A stretch of 64,000 nt of DNA from Mucilaginibacter straminoryzae (GCF_022953055.1 NZ_JALJEJ010000008.1:159715-223714), one strand, 5' to 3'; positions 1 through 9,480 are shown, counted from the first letter of the stretch. Numbers and translations are program-made. The notes: generated by a model from the sequence alone, not told the origin.

Positions 1-378
1 ATCCACAAACTCCAATTCTCTGCAAAATACGCAGATGATAATAGATCCTTTTTAAGGTACGTTGTAAGACTCAAAGCAAATATTAGGATTGAAGATGAAA
101 GGAAAGATGCGGCAAATGTTCTTCAATTGATCAACGATTTTCGAAAAACTGTTCATGAACATATGAAGGAAAAAATGGAAATGGGTGACCGTTACTTAAC
201 ATTTCCTTTTGTTCCATTAAGCGATGATTATGTTGAAATAATTCAAGATCAACTCCATGACTTGAAAAACTTAATGCGCTTTGAAGATAAGTCTGATTGG
301 GATATTGATTTTGAAGAGAATTTCGAACACACTGGCTCAACAATGCGACGGACAAAGTCAGAACCACTGGAAGTTTAG
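1..378 (+). CDS. Hypothetical protein, 3' end only (5' end outside window)
   Basis: The reading frame is open from the first base of the window to the TAA stop, giving the last 125 residues of a protein whose start lies upstream. I do not recognise the family. The visible part is highly charged and probably helical and soluble, with an acidic stretch (DWDIDFEENFE) followed by a basic tail. No signal peptide, membrane segment or catalytic motif can be seen. A TTG at 127 could act as an internal start, but the frame continues upstream of it, so truncation by the window edge is the simpler reading. Its codons are clearly more AT-rich than those of the adjacent lepA, which is compatible with acquired DNA. 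Confidence 0.6.
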   Translation: MHKLQFSAKYADDNRSFLRYVVRLKANIRIEDERKDAANVLQLINDFRKTVHEHMKEKMEMGDRYLTFPFVPLSDDYVEIIQDQLHDLKNLMRFEDKSDWDIDFEENFEHTGSTMRRTKSEPLEV

Positions 379-455
379 ATATAAAATCAGTTTAGGCTCA
401 GAAATCTACATTGACAGGCAAAAAACGCTTGAGACCGATAGCATTATATCGCTTA

Positions 456-476
456 AAAACGCTACTTTTGCGTTTT
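456..476 (+). promoter_or_regulatory. lepA promoter -7 box inside a palindrome
   Basis: TACTTTTG at 463-470 matches the Bacteroidota TAnnTTTG -7 box and lies 10 bp before the lepA start codon. It sits in the loop and right arm of a 7-bp-arm palindrome, AAAACGC (456-462) and GCGTTTT (470-476). I see no convincing -33 box. Confidence 0.45.
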
Positions 477-480
477 ATAA

Positions 481-2268
481 ATGAAGCACATACGTAACTT
501 TTGCATCATTGCACATATAGACCACGGTAAGAGTACTCTTGCCGATAGGTTGCTTGAATTTACCAGTACGGTTACCCAGCGCGAAGCGCAGGCCCAGCTT
601 TTGGACGATATGGACCTCGAGCGCGAGCGTGGTATCACTATTAAAAGCCACGCTATCCAGATGAATTACAAACTGGATGGGCAGGATTATGTGCTGAACC
701 TGATTGACACCCCCGGACACGTCGATTTTTCTTACGAAGTTTCGCGCTCTATTGCGGCCTGCGAAGGCGCGCTGCTGATTGTCGATGCTTCGCAGGGTAT
801 ACAGGCGCAAACCATATCTAACCTTTACCTGGCTTTAGAGAACGACCTGGAGATTATCCCGGTGTTGAATAAAATGGATCTTCCCGGTGCTATGCCCGAA
901 GAGGTGAAAGACCAGATCGTCGACCTGATCGGTTGTAAGCGCGAAGAAATCCTGGCTGCTTCCGGTAAAACAGGTATGGGCGTGGATGATATCCTGCGTG
1001 CCATTATCGAGCGTATCCCTGCTCCTGTCGGCGACCCGGATGCACCGCTTCAGGCTTTGATCTTCGATTCGGTTTTCAACTCGTTCCGTGGTATCATTGC
1101 TTACTTCAAAGTAGTGAACGGCGAGATCCGTAAGAATACCAAGGTAAAGTTTATGGCTACCGGTAAAGAATACTTTGCCGATGAGGTTGGCACTTTAAAA
1201 CTTAACCCGCTGCCAAAAGACGTGATCAAAACCGGCGACGTAGGCTATATCATATCGGGTATTAAAGAAGCACGCGAAGTTAAGGTTGGTGATACCATCA
1301 CTGTGGTTGACCGTCCGGCTGCTGAAGGTATCCAGGGTTTTGAGGAAGTAAAGCCAATGGTATTTGCAGGGATATATCCTGTTGATACCGAAGATTACGA
1401 GGAGCTGCGCGAGTCTATGGCGAAGCTGCAATTGAATGATGCTTCCCTGGTCTTCGAACCGGAATCTTCTGCTGCATTAGGCTTTGGTTTCCGCTGTGGT
1501 TTCCTGGGCATGCTGCACATGGAGATCATCCAGGAGCGTCTGGAGCGTGAGTTCGACATGACGGTAATTACTACCGTACCCAACGTGTCTTACATTGCGT
1601 TTACTACTAAAGGCGACGAAATTATTGTTAATAACCCCTCTGACCTCCCAGATCCAAGCAAGCTGGAGTATGTAGAGGAACCATATATTAAGGCGAACAT
1701 CATTACCAAGTCTGAATTTGTCGGGCCGGTAATGTCGTTATGTATCCAAAAGCGCGGTATTATTATCAATCAGTCTTACCTTACTTCAGACCGGGTTGAG
1801 CTGGTTTTTGAAATGCCGATGGGTGAGATTGTATTCGACTTTTACGATAAACTGAAGACCATTTCTAAAGGTTATGCTTCGTTTGATTACCACCAGATTG
1901 GTTACCGCCAGTCAGACCTGGTGCGTCTGGACATCAAACTGAATGGTGAACCGGTAGATGCCTTGTCGTCACTGATCCACCGTAGTAATTCTTACGACTT
2001 TGGTAAAAAGATCTGCGAAAAACTGAAAGAGCTTTTACCGCGTCAGCAGTTTGAAATTGCCATACAGGCATCTATTGGTGCTAAAGTTATCGCCCGTGAA
2101 AACGTTCGCGCTTTACGTAAAGACGTTACCGCTAAATGTTATGGTGGCGATATTTCGCGTAAACGTAAACTGTTGGAAAAACAGAAAAAAGGCAAGAAAC
2201 GCATGCGCCAGGTAGGTAACGTGGAAATACCGCAATCTGCCTTCATGGCCGTACTAAAATTAGACTAA
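481..2268 (+). CDS. lepA: Elongation factor 4 (LepA), ribosome-associated GTPase
   Basis: This is a translation factor GTPase that acts on stalled or mistranslocated ribosomes and promotes back-translocation or 30S maturation; it works in the cytoplasm, partly at the membrane. At 595 residues it is full length for the family. The G motifs are intact: AHIDHGKST at residues 11-19, GITI at 51-54, DTPGH at 76-80 and NKMD at 130-133. The EF4-specific C-terminal domain is present, ending in the basic stretch rich in [15 protein letters not shown]. The ATG at 481 gives the typical N-terminus and has a TAnnTTTG box just upstream. folD follows 82 bp later on the same strand, with an inverted repeat between them. 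Confidence 0.97.
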   Translation: MKHIRNFCIIAHIDHGKSTLADRLLEFTSTVTQREAQAQLLDDMDLERERGITIKSHAIQMNYKLDGQDYVLNLIDTPGHVDFSYEVSRSIAACEGALLIVDASQGIQAQTISNLYLALENDLEIIPVLNKMDLPGAMPEEVKDQIVDLIGCKREEILAASGKTGMGVDDILRAIIERIPAPVGDPDAPLQALIFDSVFNSFRGIIAYFKVVNGEIRKNTKVKFMATGKEYFADEVGTLKLNPLPKDVIKTGDVGYIISGIKEAREVKVGDTITVVDRPAAEGIQGFEEVKPMVFAGIYPVDTEDYEELRESMAKLQLNDASLVFEPESSAALGFGFRCGFLGMLHMEIIQERLEREFDMTVITTVPNVSYIAFTTKGDEIIVNNPSDLPDPSKLEYVEEPYIKANIITKSEFVGPVMSLCIQKRGIIINQSYLTSDRVELVFEMPMGEIVFDFYDKLKTISKGYASFDYHQIGYRQSDLVRLDIKLNGEPVDALSSLIHRSNSYDFGKKICEKLKELLPRQQFEIAIQASIGAKVIARENVRALRKDVTAKCYGGDISRKRKLLEKQKKGKKRMRQVGNVEIPQSAFMAVLKLD

Positions 2269-2270
2269 TT

Positions 2271-2343
2271 AGATTTGTGATATGAGACTTGAGATTATAG
2301 ATTAATTTTCTGTCTCAGGTCTTATATCCAACTTCTCAAATCT
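2271..2343. repeat. Imperfect inverted repeat between lepA and folD
   Basis: AGATTTG (2271-2277) pairs with CAAATCT (2337-2343). Inside it, the 14-base arm at 2281-2294 pairs with 2313-2326 with two mismatches. It may be a weak terminator or a dispersed palindromic element. No long T tract follows. Confidence 0.55.
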
Positions 2344-2350
2344 CCACACG

Positions 2351-3232
2351 ATGCAACTACTCGACGGAAAATACGTATCTGAAAAACTGAAGCTTGAAAT
2401 TGCAGAGCAAGCTGCAGAAATATTAGCGAAGACAGGACGCAAGCCACACCTGGTAGCCGTGCTGGTTGGCCATGATGGCGGCAGCGAAACTTATGTAGCC
2501 AGCAAAATGCGCAACTGCGAAAAGGTTGGTTTTAAGTCGAGCCTGGTGCGTTACGAAGATAATGTAACCGAGGAAGAATTATTGGCTAAGGTGGCAGAGT
2601 TAAACGCAGATCCGGATATTGATGGCATCATCGTTCAACTGCCGTTGCCTAAACATATCGACCCGGAGAAGGTAACCGAGAAGATAGACCACCGCAAAGA
2701 TGTTGACGGTTTTCACCCGATCAACCTGGGACGTATGCAGCGGAATTTACCTTCGTTTATACCCGCAACACCTTACGGCATTACCCTGATTCTGAAAGAG
2801 TATGGTATTGAAACGGCAGGTAAACATTGTGTAGTGGTAGGCCGTAGTAACATCGTAGGTTCGCCGATGAGCATCCTGATGGCGCGCAATACCCAACCAG
2901 GAAACTGCACGGTTACCATTTGCCACAGCCGCACGCCGGACATTAAGAAATTCACCTTAGATGCAGACATCCTGATCGTCGCTATCGGTAAAAAGAATTT
3001 CATCACCGCAGATATGGTGAAAGAAGGCGCAGTAGTGATCGACGTAGGTATGAACCGCGAAACTTCAACAACAACCAAATCCGGTTATAAACTTTATGGC
3101 GATGTTGATTTTGAAAACGTAGCACCAAAGTCATCATGGATTACCCCTGTACCGGGTGGTGTCGGCTTAATGACAATTGTAGGCTTGCTTAAAAATACGC
3201 TGGCCTCTGCCAATAAAGAAGTTTATTCTTAA
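2351..3232 (+). CDS. folD: Bifunctional methylenetetrahydrofolate dehydrogenase/cyclohydrolase
   Basis: FolD interconverts 5,10-methylene-THF, 5,10-methenyl-THF and 10-formyl-THF using NADP, supplying one-carbon units for purine and formyl-methionine synthesis in the cytoplasm. The 293-residue length is normal. The catalytic region reads YVASK, with Tyr48 and Lys52. The folate-site signature QLPLPKHI follows, and [10 protein letters not shown] marks the Rossmann nucleotide-binding loop. The C-terminal [10 protein letters not shown] motif is intact. The start is the ATG at 2351. A hairpin with a T-rich tail lies about 30 bp after the stop, so the gene probably ends its own transcription unit. 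Confidence 0.97.
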   Translation: MQLLDGKYVSEKLKLEIAEQAAEILAKTGRKPHLVAVLVGHDGGSETYVASKMRNCEKVGFKSSLVRYEDNVTEEELLAKVAELNADPDIDGIIVQLPLPKHIDPEKVTEKIDHRKDVDGFHPINLGRMQRNLPSFIPATPYGITLILKEYGIETAGKHCVVVGRSNIVGSPMSILMARNTQPGNCTVTICHSRTPDIKKFTLDADILIVAIGKKNFITADMVKEGAVVIDVGMNRETSTTTKSGYKLYGDVDFENVAPKSSWITPVPGGVGLMTIVGLLKNTLASANKEVYS

Positions 3233-3259
3233 GGTAACTATTATTGGTAAACGATTAAG

Positions 3260-3300
3260 GACAAAGGACGATGATTTTAGGATATCTCTCCTTTGTCTTT
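3260..3300 (+). terminator. Probable terminator after folD
   Basis: GACAAAGGA (3260-3268) pairs with TCCTTTGTC (3289-3297) across a 20-nt loop and is followed by TTTT. Confidence 0.55.
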
Positions 3301-3325
3301 TATCATTTGCCTGTTTACCTTCACC

Positions 3326-3769
3326 CTATTCCCCTAAAATCAAGTATTCCTCAGGTAGCAGGTAATTCTCGTTTTCATCATTCCAGATCATTGCTGCAAT
3401 CTTCCATTTTCCATCTGTCTGTATACATTGTAAAAAGCACATCCCTTTAGGTAGTCCTTTTATCACAGCATCGTTGAAACTATATTCATAAACGCTTAGG
3501 CGCTGTGCAACTTTTCCAAAAAAATCGGTGCGTTTAAATAACTCGCGCTGCATGTATTGTTCCATGGTTCCATCAGCTACCTGCCCTTCCAATCCCCGGA
3601 CGTATTCAGTTGGCGTAAATCGCAGAGGTTTTCCAAAACTATTGTTGATCAGGATAGACTGCTCATCAAACAGCGAAAGCAAATGATCATAATCAGGTAA
3701 CGTGCCTGCTTTAAAAGAGATGGTGGAATAAAAATCGGCTACGAGATGATCAATTTCTAAAAGGCTCAT
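3326..3769 (-). CDS. NTF2-like (SnoaL/DUF4440-type) protein
   Basis: A 147-residue protein with the pattern of the NTF2-like cone fold: an N-terminal helix followed by alternating strands, with a closing region that includes GKWKIAAMIWNDE, typical of SnoaL-like and DUF4440 proteins. Such proteins bind small molecules or act as isomerases or hydrolases. No specific substrate can be read here. Its ATG overlaps the stop of the upstream Rieske gene by 4 bp (ATGA), implying translational coupling. It is the last gene of a three-gene minus-strand operon after the lipoprotein and Rieske genes. Confidence 0.75.
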   Translation of the reverse strand: MSLLEIDHLVADFYSTISFKAGTLPDYDHLLSLFDEQSILINNSFGKPLRFTPTEYVRGLEGQVADGTMEQYMQRELFKRTDFFGKVAQRLSVYEYSFNDAVIKGLPKGMCFLQCIQTDGKWKIAAMIWNDENENYLLPEEYLILGE

Positions 3770-4101
3770 GATTTAAAAATAGCTTTTAAACGTTCCCAGA
3801 ATGACGATACACCGACAAAAACCTCACCATTTTTAATTTTAACCGGGTAAGTGGGAACGAAATCAAACTGACCTTCTCCTCCCCGTCCCGTTTGCAGATC
3901 ATAAGTAAAGCGATGAACCGGGCAAACCAGTTTACCTTCTTTGCACCAACCGCCGCTCAGGTCGGCGCCTGCATGGGGGCATCTGGATGCCAGGGCATAG
4001 TATTTATCGTCATTATAAACCAGGCAGATATTTTTACTACCTGCTTTTACCTTCGTGATCTTTGCCTCTGGATTGATTTTACCGGCACTAAACCATTTCA
4101 T
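3766..4101 (-). CDS. Small Rieske [2Fe-2S] ferredoxin-like protein
   Basis: At 111 residues this is essentially one Rieske domain. The two cluster-binding loops are clear: Cys41-Pro-His43 and Cys60-Pro-Val-His63, the CxH...CxxH pattern that ligates a [2Fe-2S] cluster through two Cys and two His. The small size fits ferredoxin components of dioxygenases or the small subunit of NirD-like systems, yet no oxygenase is adjacent. It lies 3 bp downstream of a lipoprotein gene and overlaps the NTF2-like gene downstream. The partner and electron donor are unknown, and the protein is predicted to be cytoplasmic because there is no signal sequence. Confidence 0.88.
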   Translation of the reverse strand: MKWFSAGKINPEAKITKVKAGSKNICLVYNDDKYYALASRCPHAGADLSGGWCKEGKLVCPVHRFTYDLQTGRGGEGQFDFVPTYPVKIKNGEVFVGVSSFWERLKAIFKS

Positions 4102-4104
4102 TCA

Positions 4105-4872
4105 CTAAAAATCAATCTTTAAATTCATCACCGAAGGGTTTTTAATCACCTCATCCATATTGGTAACCAAAGTAACAGTTTTACGGTCGGCAGATAATAT
4201 CGCTCTTTTGTTATCCAGCGTTTTAACCGGTTTCGCAAAACTCAACACAAGTTTGTAGGGCATATCAATCAGCAAAGCCTTGGCCATTACCAACGTCGAC
4301 TGTGTTTTCTTTACAAAGTTATTGAATTTGGTTTTATCGATAATCCGGTAGAATTTGTGCGGCGTGATTTCGTAAATATAGTAGTCCTGCCCGGCGATCA
4401 ACTGCGAGGCATCAAAGCCTTTTAATGGAGGTTTCGGTCCTTTGGCCAAAGTGGGCAATGATGTGGTATTGGCTACTTTTGAAATATGCTGTAGATAATA
4501 TTCCAGGTCTGCCGGGCTGGTAGCCAAATGATCGATGCTTACCTTCATCAAGTTCTGCCGCAGGTTCATTTTCACGTTCAAATCGCTACTCTGCGCCAAC
4601 TTCATTTCATCGGCGCTTAGCTTACTTTGAATGGTGTCCGGTAAGGCACTGTAAAAATTCAGCGAAGTATCTTTAGCCATGGCAAACTGCGGTGTAGCAG
4701 CCACCGAATCAGACATCAGGTTCATCAGAACAGCTACCGCCTGGCTCATGTCAAAATTATAGCTGACGTTGCACGAACCATCAGCCTTAAAGCTATACCG
4801 CTCCTCAATATCCACGCACGAGCTTACGCACAAGGCAAGGAGAAACAAGGCCAGAAGGTAAACTTTTTTCAT
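4105..4872 (-). CDS. Predicted lipoprotein of unknown function
   Basis: The N-terminus is a lipoprotein signal peptide: MKK, a hydrophobic run, and a lipobox ending VSSC with Cys19 as the acylation site. The mature 237-residue part has no motif I recognise. It begins DIEERYSFKADGSC, which recalls the start of a beta-rich periplasmic domain. It should sit in the inner or outer membrane facing the periplasm. It is the first gene of the operon with the Rieske and NTF2-like genes and is transcribed divergently from queE, 99 bp away. Confidence 0.8.
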   Translation of the reverse strand: MKKVYLLALFLLALCVSSCVDIEERYSFKADGSCNVSYNFDMSQAVAVLMNLMSDSVAATPQFAMAKDTSLNFYSALPDTIQSKLSADEMKLAQSSDLNVKMNLRQNLMKVSIDHLATSPADLEYYLQHISKVANTTSLPTLAKGPKPPLKGFDASQLIAGQDYYIYEITPHKFYRIIDKTKFNNFVKKTQSTLVMAKALLIDMPYKLVLSFAKPVKTLDNKRAILSADRKTVTLVTNMDEVIKNPSVMNLKIDF

Positions 4873-4953
4873 GAGCTGAAATTCAAGTAATTATAAGCAA
4901 TAATATTAACATTTAAAAGACAGAAAACGTTAAATCTACACACTGCTTATGCG

Positions 4954-4961
4954 TATATTTG
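4954..4961 (+). promoter_or_regulatory. queE promoter -7 box (TATATTTG)
   Basis: A perfect TAnnTTTG match ends 10 bp before the ATG at 4972, predicting a very short 5' leader. A TTG three codons upstream of the ATG (4966) lies too close to the box to be a likely start. Confidence 0.5.
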
Positions 4962-4971
4962 CCGATTGAAA

Positions 4972-5595
4972 ATGGCAGTACAAATTCCGGAAGACGGCAC
5001 ATTGCTCCCCTTAATGGAGGAGTTCTATACCATACAGGGCGAAGGTTATAATACAGGTAAAGCGGCTTATTTTATCAGGCTGGGTGGTTGCGATGTAGGC
5101 TGCCATTGGTGCGATGTAAAAGAAAGCTGGGATGCCGAACTCCATCCCCTTACCCCTGCCGATGTTATTGTAGAACACGCTTCGCGGTACCCGGCAAAAA
5201 CAGTTGTTATCACGGGTGGTGAGCCACTAATTTACAATTTAGATTACCTGACCGGGCAATTGCAAAACGCGGGCATCCGTACCTTTATAGAAACATCCGG
5301 CGCTTACCCGCTTTCAGGACATTGGGACTGGATTTGCCTGTCGCCGAAGAAATTCAAAGCCCCGCAACCAGTAATTGCCCAGGCTGCACACGAGCTAAAG
5401 GTGATCGTTTTCAATAAATCTGATTTTGCCTGGGGCGAACAATATGCCGAGATGGTTTCGCCGGGATGTAAATTATATTTCCAACCAGAATGGTCTAAGG
5501 CTAAAGAAGTTACCCCGCTGGTTATTGATTATGTAATGAATAATCCCAAATGGGAGATCTCTTTACAAACCCATAAATATTTGAATATTCCTTAA
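4972..5595 (+). CDS. queE: 7-carboxy-7-deazaguanine synthase (radical SAM)
   Basis: QueE rearranges 6-carboxytetrahydropterin to 7-carboxy-7-deazaguanine in the queuosine/7-deazaguanine pathway, using a [4Fe-4S] cluster, SAM and Mg2+. The characteristic CxxxCxxC cluster motif is Cys40, Cys44 and Cys47 (GGCDVGCHWCD), unlike the usual CxxxCxxxC spacing of radical SAM enzymes only in its last gap. The glycine-rich ITGGEPL motif follows. The length of 207 residues fits the short bacterial type. I choose the ATG at 4972 rather than the in-frame TTG at 4966, because the TTG is nearly on top of the -7 box. No other queuosine genes are nearby. Confidence 0.93.
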   Translation: MAVQIPEDGTLLPLMEEFYTIQGEGYNTGKAAYFIRLGGCDVGCHWCDVKESWDAELHPLTPADVIVEHASRYPAKTVVITGGEPLIYNLDYLTGQLQNAGIRTFIETSGAYPLSGHWDWICLSPKKFKAPQPVIAQAAHELKVIVFNKSDFAWGEQYAEMVSPGCKLYFQPEWSKAKEVTPLVIDYVMNNPKWEISLQTHKYLNIP

Positions 5596-5634
5596 AAGGC
5601 GTAAATTAGTCAGGTACTTGGACACTCCCTCCTG

Positions 5635-7536
5635 ATGAGAAGAATCCTGATTTTAATCTTACTTGCCTTTCCATTAGTGATTTTTGCGCAGCAAAGGCCG
5701 CTATCTACACGTAACGAAGCCGCACTAAAACAGTTCGCCTACGCCAACTCGGCCATAGATGTCCGTAAATATGATGAGGCAATTAAGCTATTAACTACAG
5801 CAATAGCAGCTGAGGAACGTTTTATCGAAGCCCATGTTTTATTGGGCGATCTGTACCGTGTGAAACACCAGTACCGCGAAAGCGCCGACAGCTATTTGAA
5901 AGCGATAAACATCAACCCTGAATATAACCAGTCTGTTTATTACAAACTAAGCGAAATGGAGATTGGTGCAGGACGGTACAAGGATGCACAAATGCACCTG
6001 GTAAAATACCTGGCCTACCCATACCTACAAGATAAAGACCGTTTCTACGCAAAAAAAATGGTTGCCGATTGCGATTTTTCTTTAAAAGCTATGCAAAAAC
6101 CGGTGCCGTTCAAACCCGTTGCACTTGGGCCGGAAATTAATACAACCGACGATGAATACCTGCCGGTTGCTACCGCCGATGAAAGCATGCTGATCTTCAC
6201 GCGGAAGATTAATAACAACGAAGATTTTTATCGCAGTTTAAAGAAAGCAGGTAAGTGGCAAAAAGCCGAATACCTGAGCCAGCAGATCAATACGCCGCAG
6301 TATAACGAAGGCGCACAATCCATATCCCAGGATGGGAAATACTTATTTTTCACAGGTTGCAACCGTCCGGATGGCTTAGGTCGTTGCGATATTTACATCA
6401 GCCAGAAAAAAGGCGAAGACTGGTCGAAACCTTTTGATCTGAGTCCGCCGGTAAACAGCGCCGCCTGGGAATCCCAGCCTTCCATCAGTGCAGATGGGAA
6501 AACACTTTACTTTGTAAGCAACCGCAGAGGTGGCTATGGCGGTTACGATATTTGGAAGTCTACCCTCTCTGCCCAGGGCTGGAGCGAGCCGCAAAACCTT
6601 GGCCCTAATATCAATACGGCTTTTGATGAGCAGTCGCCATTCATTCACCCCGATGACAGCACGCTTTATTTTGCATCAAACGGCTGGCCGGGCATGGGCA
6701 ATAAAGATTTATTTATCAGCAGGTTGTCCCCTAAAGGCGTCTGGTCTAAACCGGAGAACCTTGGCTACCCGATTAACTCCGGTGGGGATGAGAATGGTTT
6801 AACGATCACTGCAAATGGCAGCTTTGCTTTTTTTGCCTCTAACAACCTTAATCCCGGCCGCAGCGATTTCGACATCTATATGTTTGAATTACCCGCTGCC
6901 ATTAAGCCGCATTCGGTTACATATGTAAAAGGAACGGTAACAGATGCTCTTACTAAAAAACCGATCGAAAGCCTGGTAGAGATCATTGATCTTGATAATA
7001 ACCAAAGCGTGTATAAAGATGCCAGTTCTCCCCTACAAGGCGACTTCCTGGCGACTCTTACAAGCGGTAAAAATTATGGTTTAAATATCTCAAGACCGGG
7101 TTACTTATTCTATTCGGATAACTTCTCGCTACAGGGACATACGCCAAAAGAACCCTTTGTGATTAACGTCGCGCTTTCGCCGATAGAAATTGGCAAAAAA
7201 GTGGTACTGAAGAATATCTTCTTCGATACCAATCAATACGATCTGAAACCGCAATCAAAGGCAGAGCTTCAGAAGATCATCGAGTTTTTAAATGCCAATC
7301 CCACTGTCCGCGTAGAAATATCGGGCCATACGGACGACGTTGGTAAAGACCAGATCAATCAAACGCTTTCAGAAAACCGGGCAAAAGCAGTCTACAGTTA
7401 CTTAACAGCTAACGGAATTGGCGGTGGCAGGCTGGTTTACAAAGGTTATGGAAAAACATTACCGATGGTTCCCAACAGCAACGAAGAAAACCGTGCCCGC
7501 AACAGAAGAACAGAGTTTAAGATTATCGGGAAGTAG
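5635..7536 (+). CDS. OmpA-family envelope protein with TPR and PD40 repeats
   Basis: A 633-residue exported protein, with a signal peptide at about residues 1-18 ending FAQQ. The domains in order are tetratricopeptide repeats (about 30-115), WD40-like PD40 beta-propeller repeats (about 160-420, with recurring SxDGKxLYFxS units), a carboxypeptidase-regulatory-like beta domain (about 425-515), and a C-terminal OmpA peptidoglycan-binding domain (about 520-633, with FFDTNQYDLKP and SGHTDDVG). Proteins of this layout anchor the outer membrane or secretion machinery to the cell wall; PorE of the type IX secretion system is one relative, but I cannot assign that role. The neighbours queE and dnaB are functionally unrelated. 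Confidence 0.9.
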   Translation: MRRILILILLAFPLVIFAQQRPLSTRNEAALKQFAYANSAIDVRKYDEAIKLLTTAIAAEERFIEAHVLLGDLYRVKHQYRESADSYLKAININPEYNQSVYYKLSEMEIGAGRYKDAQMHLVKYLAYPYLQDKDRFYAKKMVADCDFSLKAMQKPVPFKPVALGPEINTTDDEYLPVATADESMLIFTRKINNNEDFYRSLKKAGKWQKAEYLSQQINTPQYNEGAQSISQDGKYLFFTGCNRPDGLGRCDIYISQKKGEDWSKPFDLSPPVNSAAWESQPSISADGKTLYFVSNRRGGYGGYDIWKSTLSAQGWSEPQNLGPNINTAFDEQSPFIHPDDSTLYFASNGWPGMGNKDLFISRLSPKGVWSKPENLGYPINSGGDENGLTITANGSFAFFASNNLNPGRSDFDIYMFELPAAIKPHSVTYVKGTVTDALTKKPIESLVEIIDLDNNQSVYKDASSPLQGDFLATLTSGKNYGLNISRPGYLFYSDNFSLQGHTPKEPFVINVALSPIEIGKKVVLKNIFFDTNQYDLKPQSKAELQKIIEFLNANPTVRVEISGHTDDVGKDQINQTLSENRAKAVYSYLTANGIGGGRLVYKGYGKTLPMVPNSNEENRARNRRTEFKIIGK

Positions 7537-7596
7537 TGTTGAATTAGCAGCTACTTTTCTGATTTTTATCTTTAAAAGAATTTGGTTCCAAACAAA

Positions 7597-7628
7597 AAAC
7601 AAGACTGCAAATTTCTTGTGTCTTGTTT
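7597..7628. terminator. Hairpin between convergent OmpA-family gene and dnaB
   Basis: AAACAAGAC (7597-7605) pairs with GTCTTGTTT (7620-7628). It lies between two convergent stop codons, so it could end transcription from the plus strand. Confidence 0.45.
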
Positions 7629-7659
7629 CTCATTTCTTGTCTCTCACTTCTATAATAAT

Positions 7660-9216
7660 TTAGAACGGTGGCTCATCGTCCATTTCATCCATTCTCGACG
7701 GGCGGATAATAAAGTTATTCGGCTTATCAAAATCTTGTGATGGAGCAAGGCCGGCAGAAGCTGCACCCATCGGGCTAAAGCCGTCTATGTTCTGTTCAAG
7801 GTCGGTAAATTTCACGTATTTACCTACGAATTTCAAGCGCACGCGGCCAGTTTCACCGTTACGGTGTTTAGCCACAATTACCTCACCTACGCCCTGAGTC
7901 GGGTTATTATCTTCGTCGAACTCCAGTCCGTAATATTCCGGACGGTATAGGAACAATACCATATCCGCATCCTGCTCAATTGAACCGGATTCACGTAAGT
8001 CGGACAACATCGGGCGTTTAGATCCACCAGGACGATTTTCTACCGCACGGCTCAACTGCGATAGCGCAATAACCGGTACACTTAATTCCTTAGCAACGGT
8101 TTTTAACGCACGGGAAATACTACCGATCTCCTGCTCGCGGTTGCCGCCCTTACCATCGCTTTTACCATGCATCAACTGTAAGTAGTCAATGATGATCATC
8201 TGGATGTCGTATTGCGATTTCAAACGACGGCATTTGGCGCGGAACTCAAAAATATTCAACGAAGGCGTATCGTCAATAATCAGCGGGGCTTGTTCTAACC
8301 GGCCGATCTTAGAGTGGATTTGCTGCCACTCCCATTCTTCGAGCTGGCCTTTGCGGATCTTCTCCTGCTCTATCTGCGTTTCGCCCGAGATCAAACGATT
8401 TACCAACTGAACAGAGGACATCTCAAGCGAGAACACCACTACCGGTTTGTTAAAATCAACAGCAGCGTTACGGGCGCAACTTAGTACGAAGGCCGTTTTA
8501 CCCATCGCAGGGCGGGCAGCGATAATCACCAGGTCTGATTTCTGCCAGCCGGACGTCATACGGTCAAGCTCGGTAAAGCCAGACGGCACCCCAGTCAAGC
8601 CGTCCTTCTTATCTTTCAACGCCTCTATCTCACGTAGTGACTCGTGCAAGATATCGTCCATCTTCCGCGAATCGCGACGAAGGTTATTCTGGGCGATGTC
8701 AAAAAGGTTCTTTTCCGCTTTGTCTAACAGATCCAGAACGTCTGTTGTATCCTCATAAGCACTATTAATAATATCAGAAGAGATACGGATCAGTTCGCGC
8801 TGGATATACTTTTGAATAATGATCCTGGAGTGATATTCAATATTTGCCGCTGAGGCAACACGATTGGTTAGCTCGGTAATGTAATAAGCGCCACCCACCA
8901 TTTCCAATTCGCCCTGCTGGCGCAGTTGCGCGGTAACAGTCAAGATATCTACCGGAGACGTTCTTTCAAATAATAAACGAATAGCCTGAAATATCCGCTG
9001 GTGCGCTTCTACATAAAACACCTCCGGCTTCAAAACGTCGATAACGGCAGAAAGCGCATCTTTTTCCAGCATCAGTGCACCAAGCACAGCCTCTTCAAGG
9101 TCGCGTGCCTGCGGAGGCAATTTTCCAAGCGGGCTGCCGGGAACATTTATTCCTCTGATACGTCTGTCAGCGCCGGTATTATAACGTCCGGATGGGTTTT
9201 CGTTCTCAATAATCAT
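7660..9216 (-). CDS. dnaB: Replicative DNA helicase
   Basis: The hexameric 5'-3' helicase of the replication fork, 518 residues. The N-terminal helical DnaB domain (about residues 30-135) carries the family start PPQARDLEEAVLGALM. The RecA-like C-terminal domain has a Walker A region ARPAMGKTAF, a Walker B-type MIIIDYLQLM, and the late motif SDLRESGSIEQDADMVLFLYR. The C-terminal tail is acidic (MDEMDDEPPF), perhaps a protein-interaction tail. No intein is present. The gene is transcribed divergently from rlmB across 264 bp, with a TAnnTTTG box on the minus strand at 9264-9271. Confidence 0.97.
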   Translation of the reverse strand: MIIENENPSGRYNTGADRRIRGINVPGSPLGKLPPQARDLEEAVLGALMLEKDALSAVIDVLKPEVFYVEAHQRIFQAIRLLFERTSPVDILTVTAQLRQQGELEMVGGAYYITELTNRVASAANIEYHSRIIIQKYIQRELIRISSDIINSAYEDTTDVLDLLDKAEKNLFDIAQNNLRRDSRKMDDILHESLREIEALKDKKDGLTGVPSGFTELDRMTSGWQKSDLVIIAARPAMGKTAFVLSCARNAAVDFNKPVVVFSLEMSSVQLVNRLISGETQIEQEKIRKGQLEEWEWQQIHSKIGRLEQAPLIIDDTPSLNIFEFRAKCRRLKSQYDIQMIIIDYLQLMHGKSDGKGGNREQEIGSISRALKTVAKELSVPVIALSQLSRAVENRPGGSKRPMLSDLRESGSIEQDADMVLFLYRPEYYGLEFDEDNNPTQGVGEVIVAKHRNGETGRVRLKFVGKYVKFTDLEQNIDGFSPMGAASAGLAPSQDFDKPNNFIIRPSRMDEMDDEPPF

Positions 9217-9263
9217 TCTCTCTCAGGGTACTTTTAACAGCGCTAAAATAGCAAGCCGGGTGT

Positions 9264-9271
9264 CAAAGTTA
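9264..9271 (-). promoter_or_regulatory. dnaB promoter -7 box (TAACTTTG)
   Basis: Read on the minus strand, TAACTTTG matches TAnnTTTG and lies about 48 bp upstream of the dnaB ATG. A 13-bp palindrome, ACACAAGTTGTGT, at 9306-9318 lies further upstream and could be an operator. Confidence 0.4.
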
Positions 9272-9451
9272 ACCATATTTCCCGGCCGATTTATTAGCCA
9301 ATAATACACAAGTTGTGTTAGTATCTTTTGTCGACACCATAAGTGGCTGAAATGTAAACCACTGACCGCACTGACATAAACTTTCGCTTATTTTTAGAAA
9401 AAATACTGGCATGACAAATGCTAATCTCAAGGCTACTTTAATAAATATACC

Positions 9452-9459
9452 TACTTTTG
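9452..9459 (+). promoter_or_regulatory. rlmB promoter -7 box (TACTTTTG)
   Basis: A TAnnTTTG match 21 bp before the ATG at 9481. The in-frame TTG at 9457 lies within this box, which argues against it as a start. Confidence 0.45.
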
Positions 9460-9480
9460 CCGATTAATATTCTTAAAAGC

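Noticed and set aside
9457..9480. TTG start for rlmB eight codons upstream
   Set aside because: The TTG is part of the TACTTTTG promoter box, so it would not be in the transcript.
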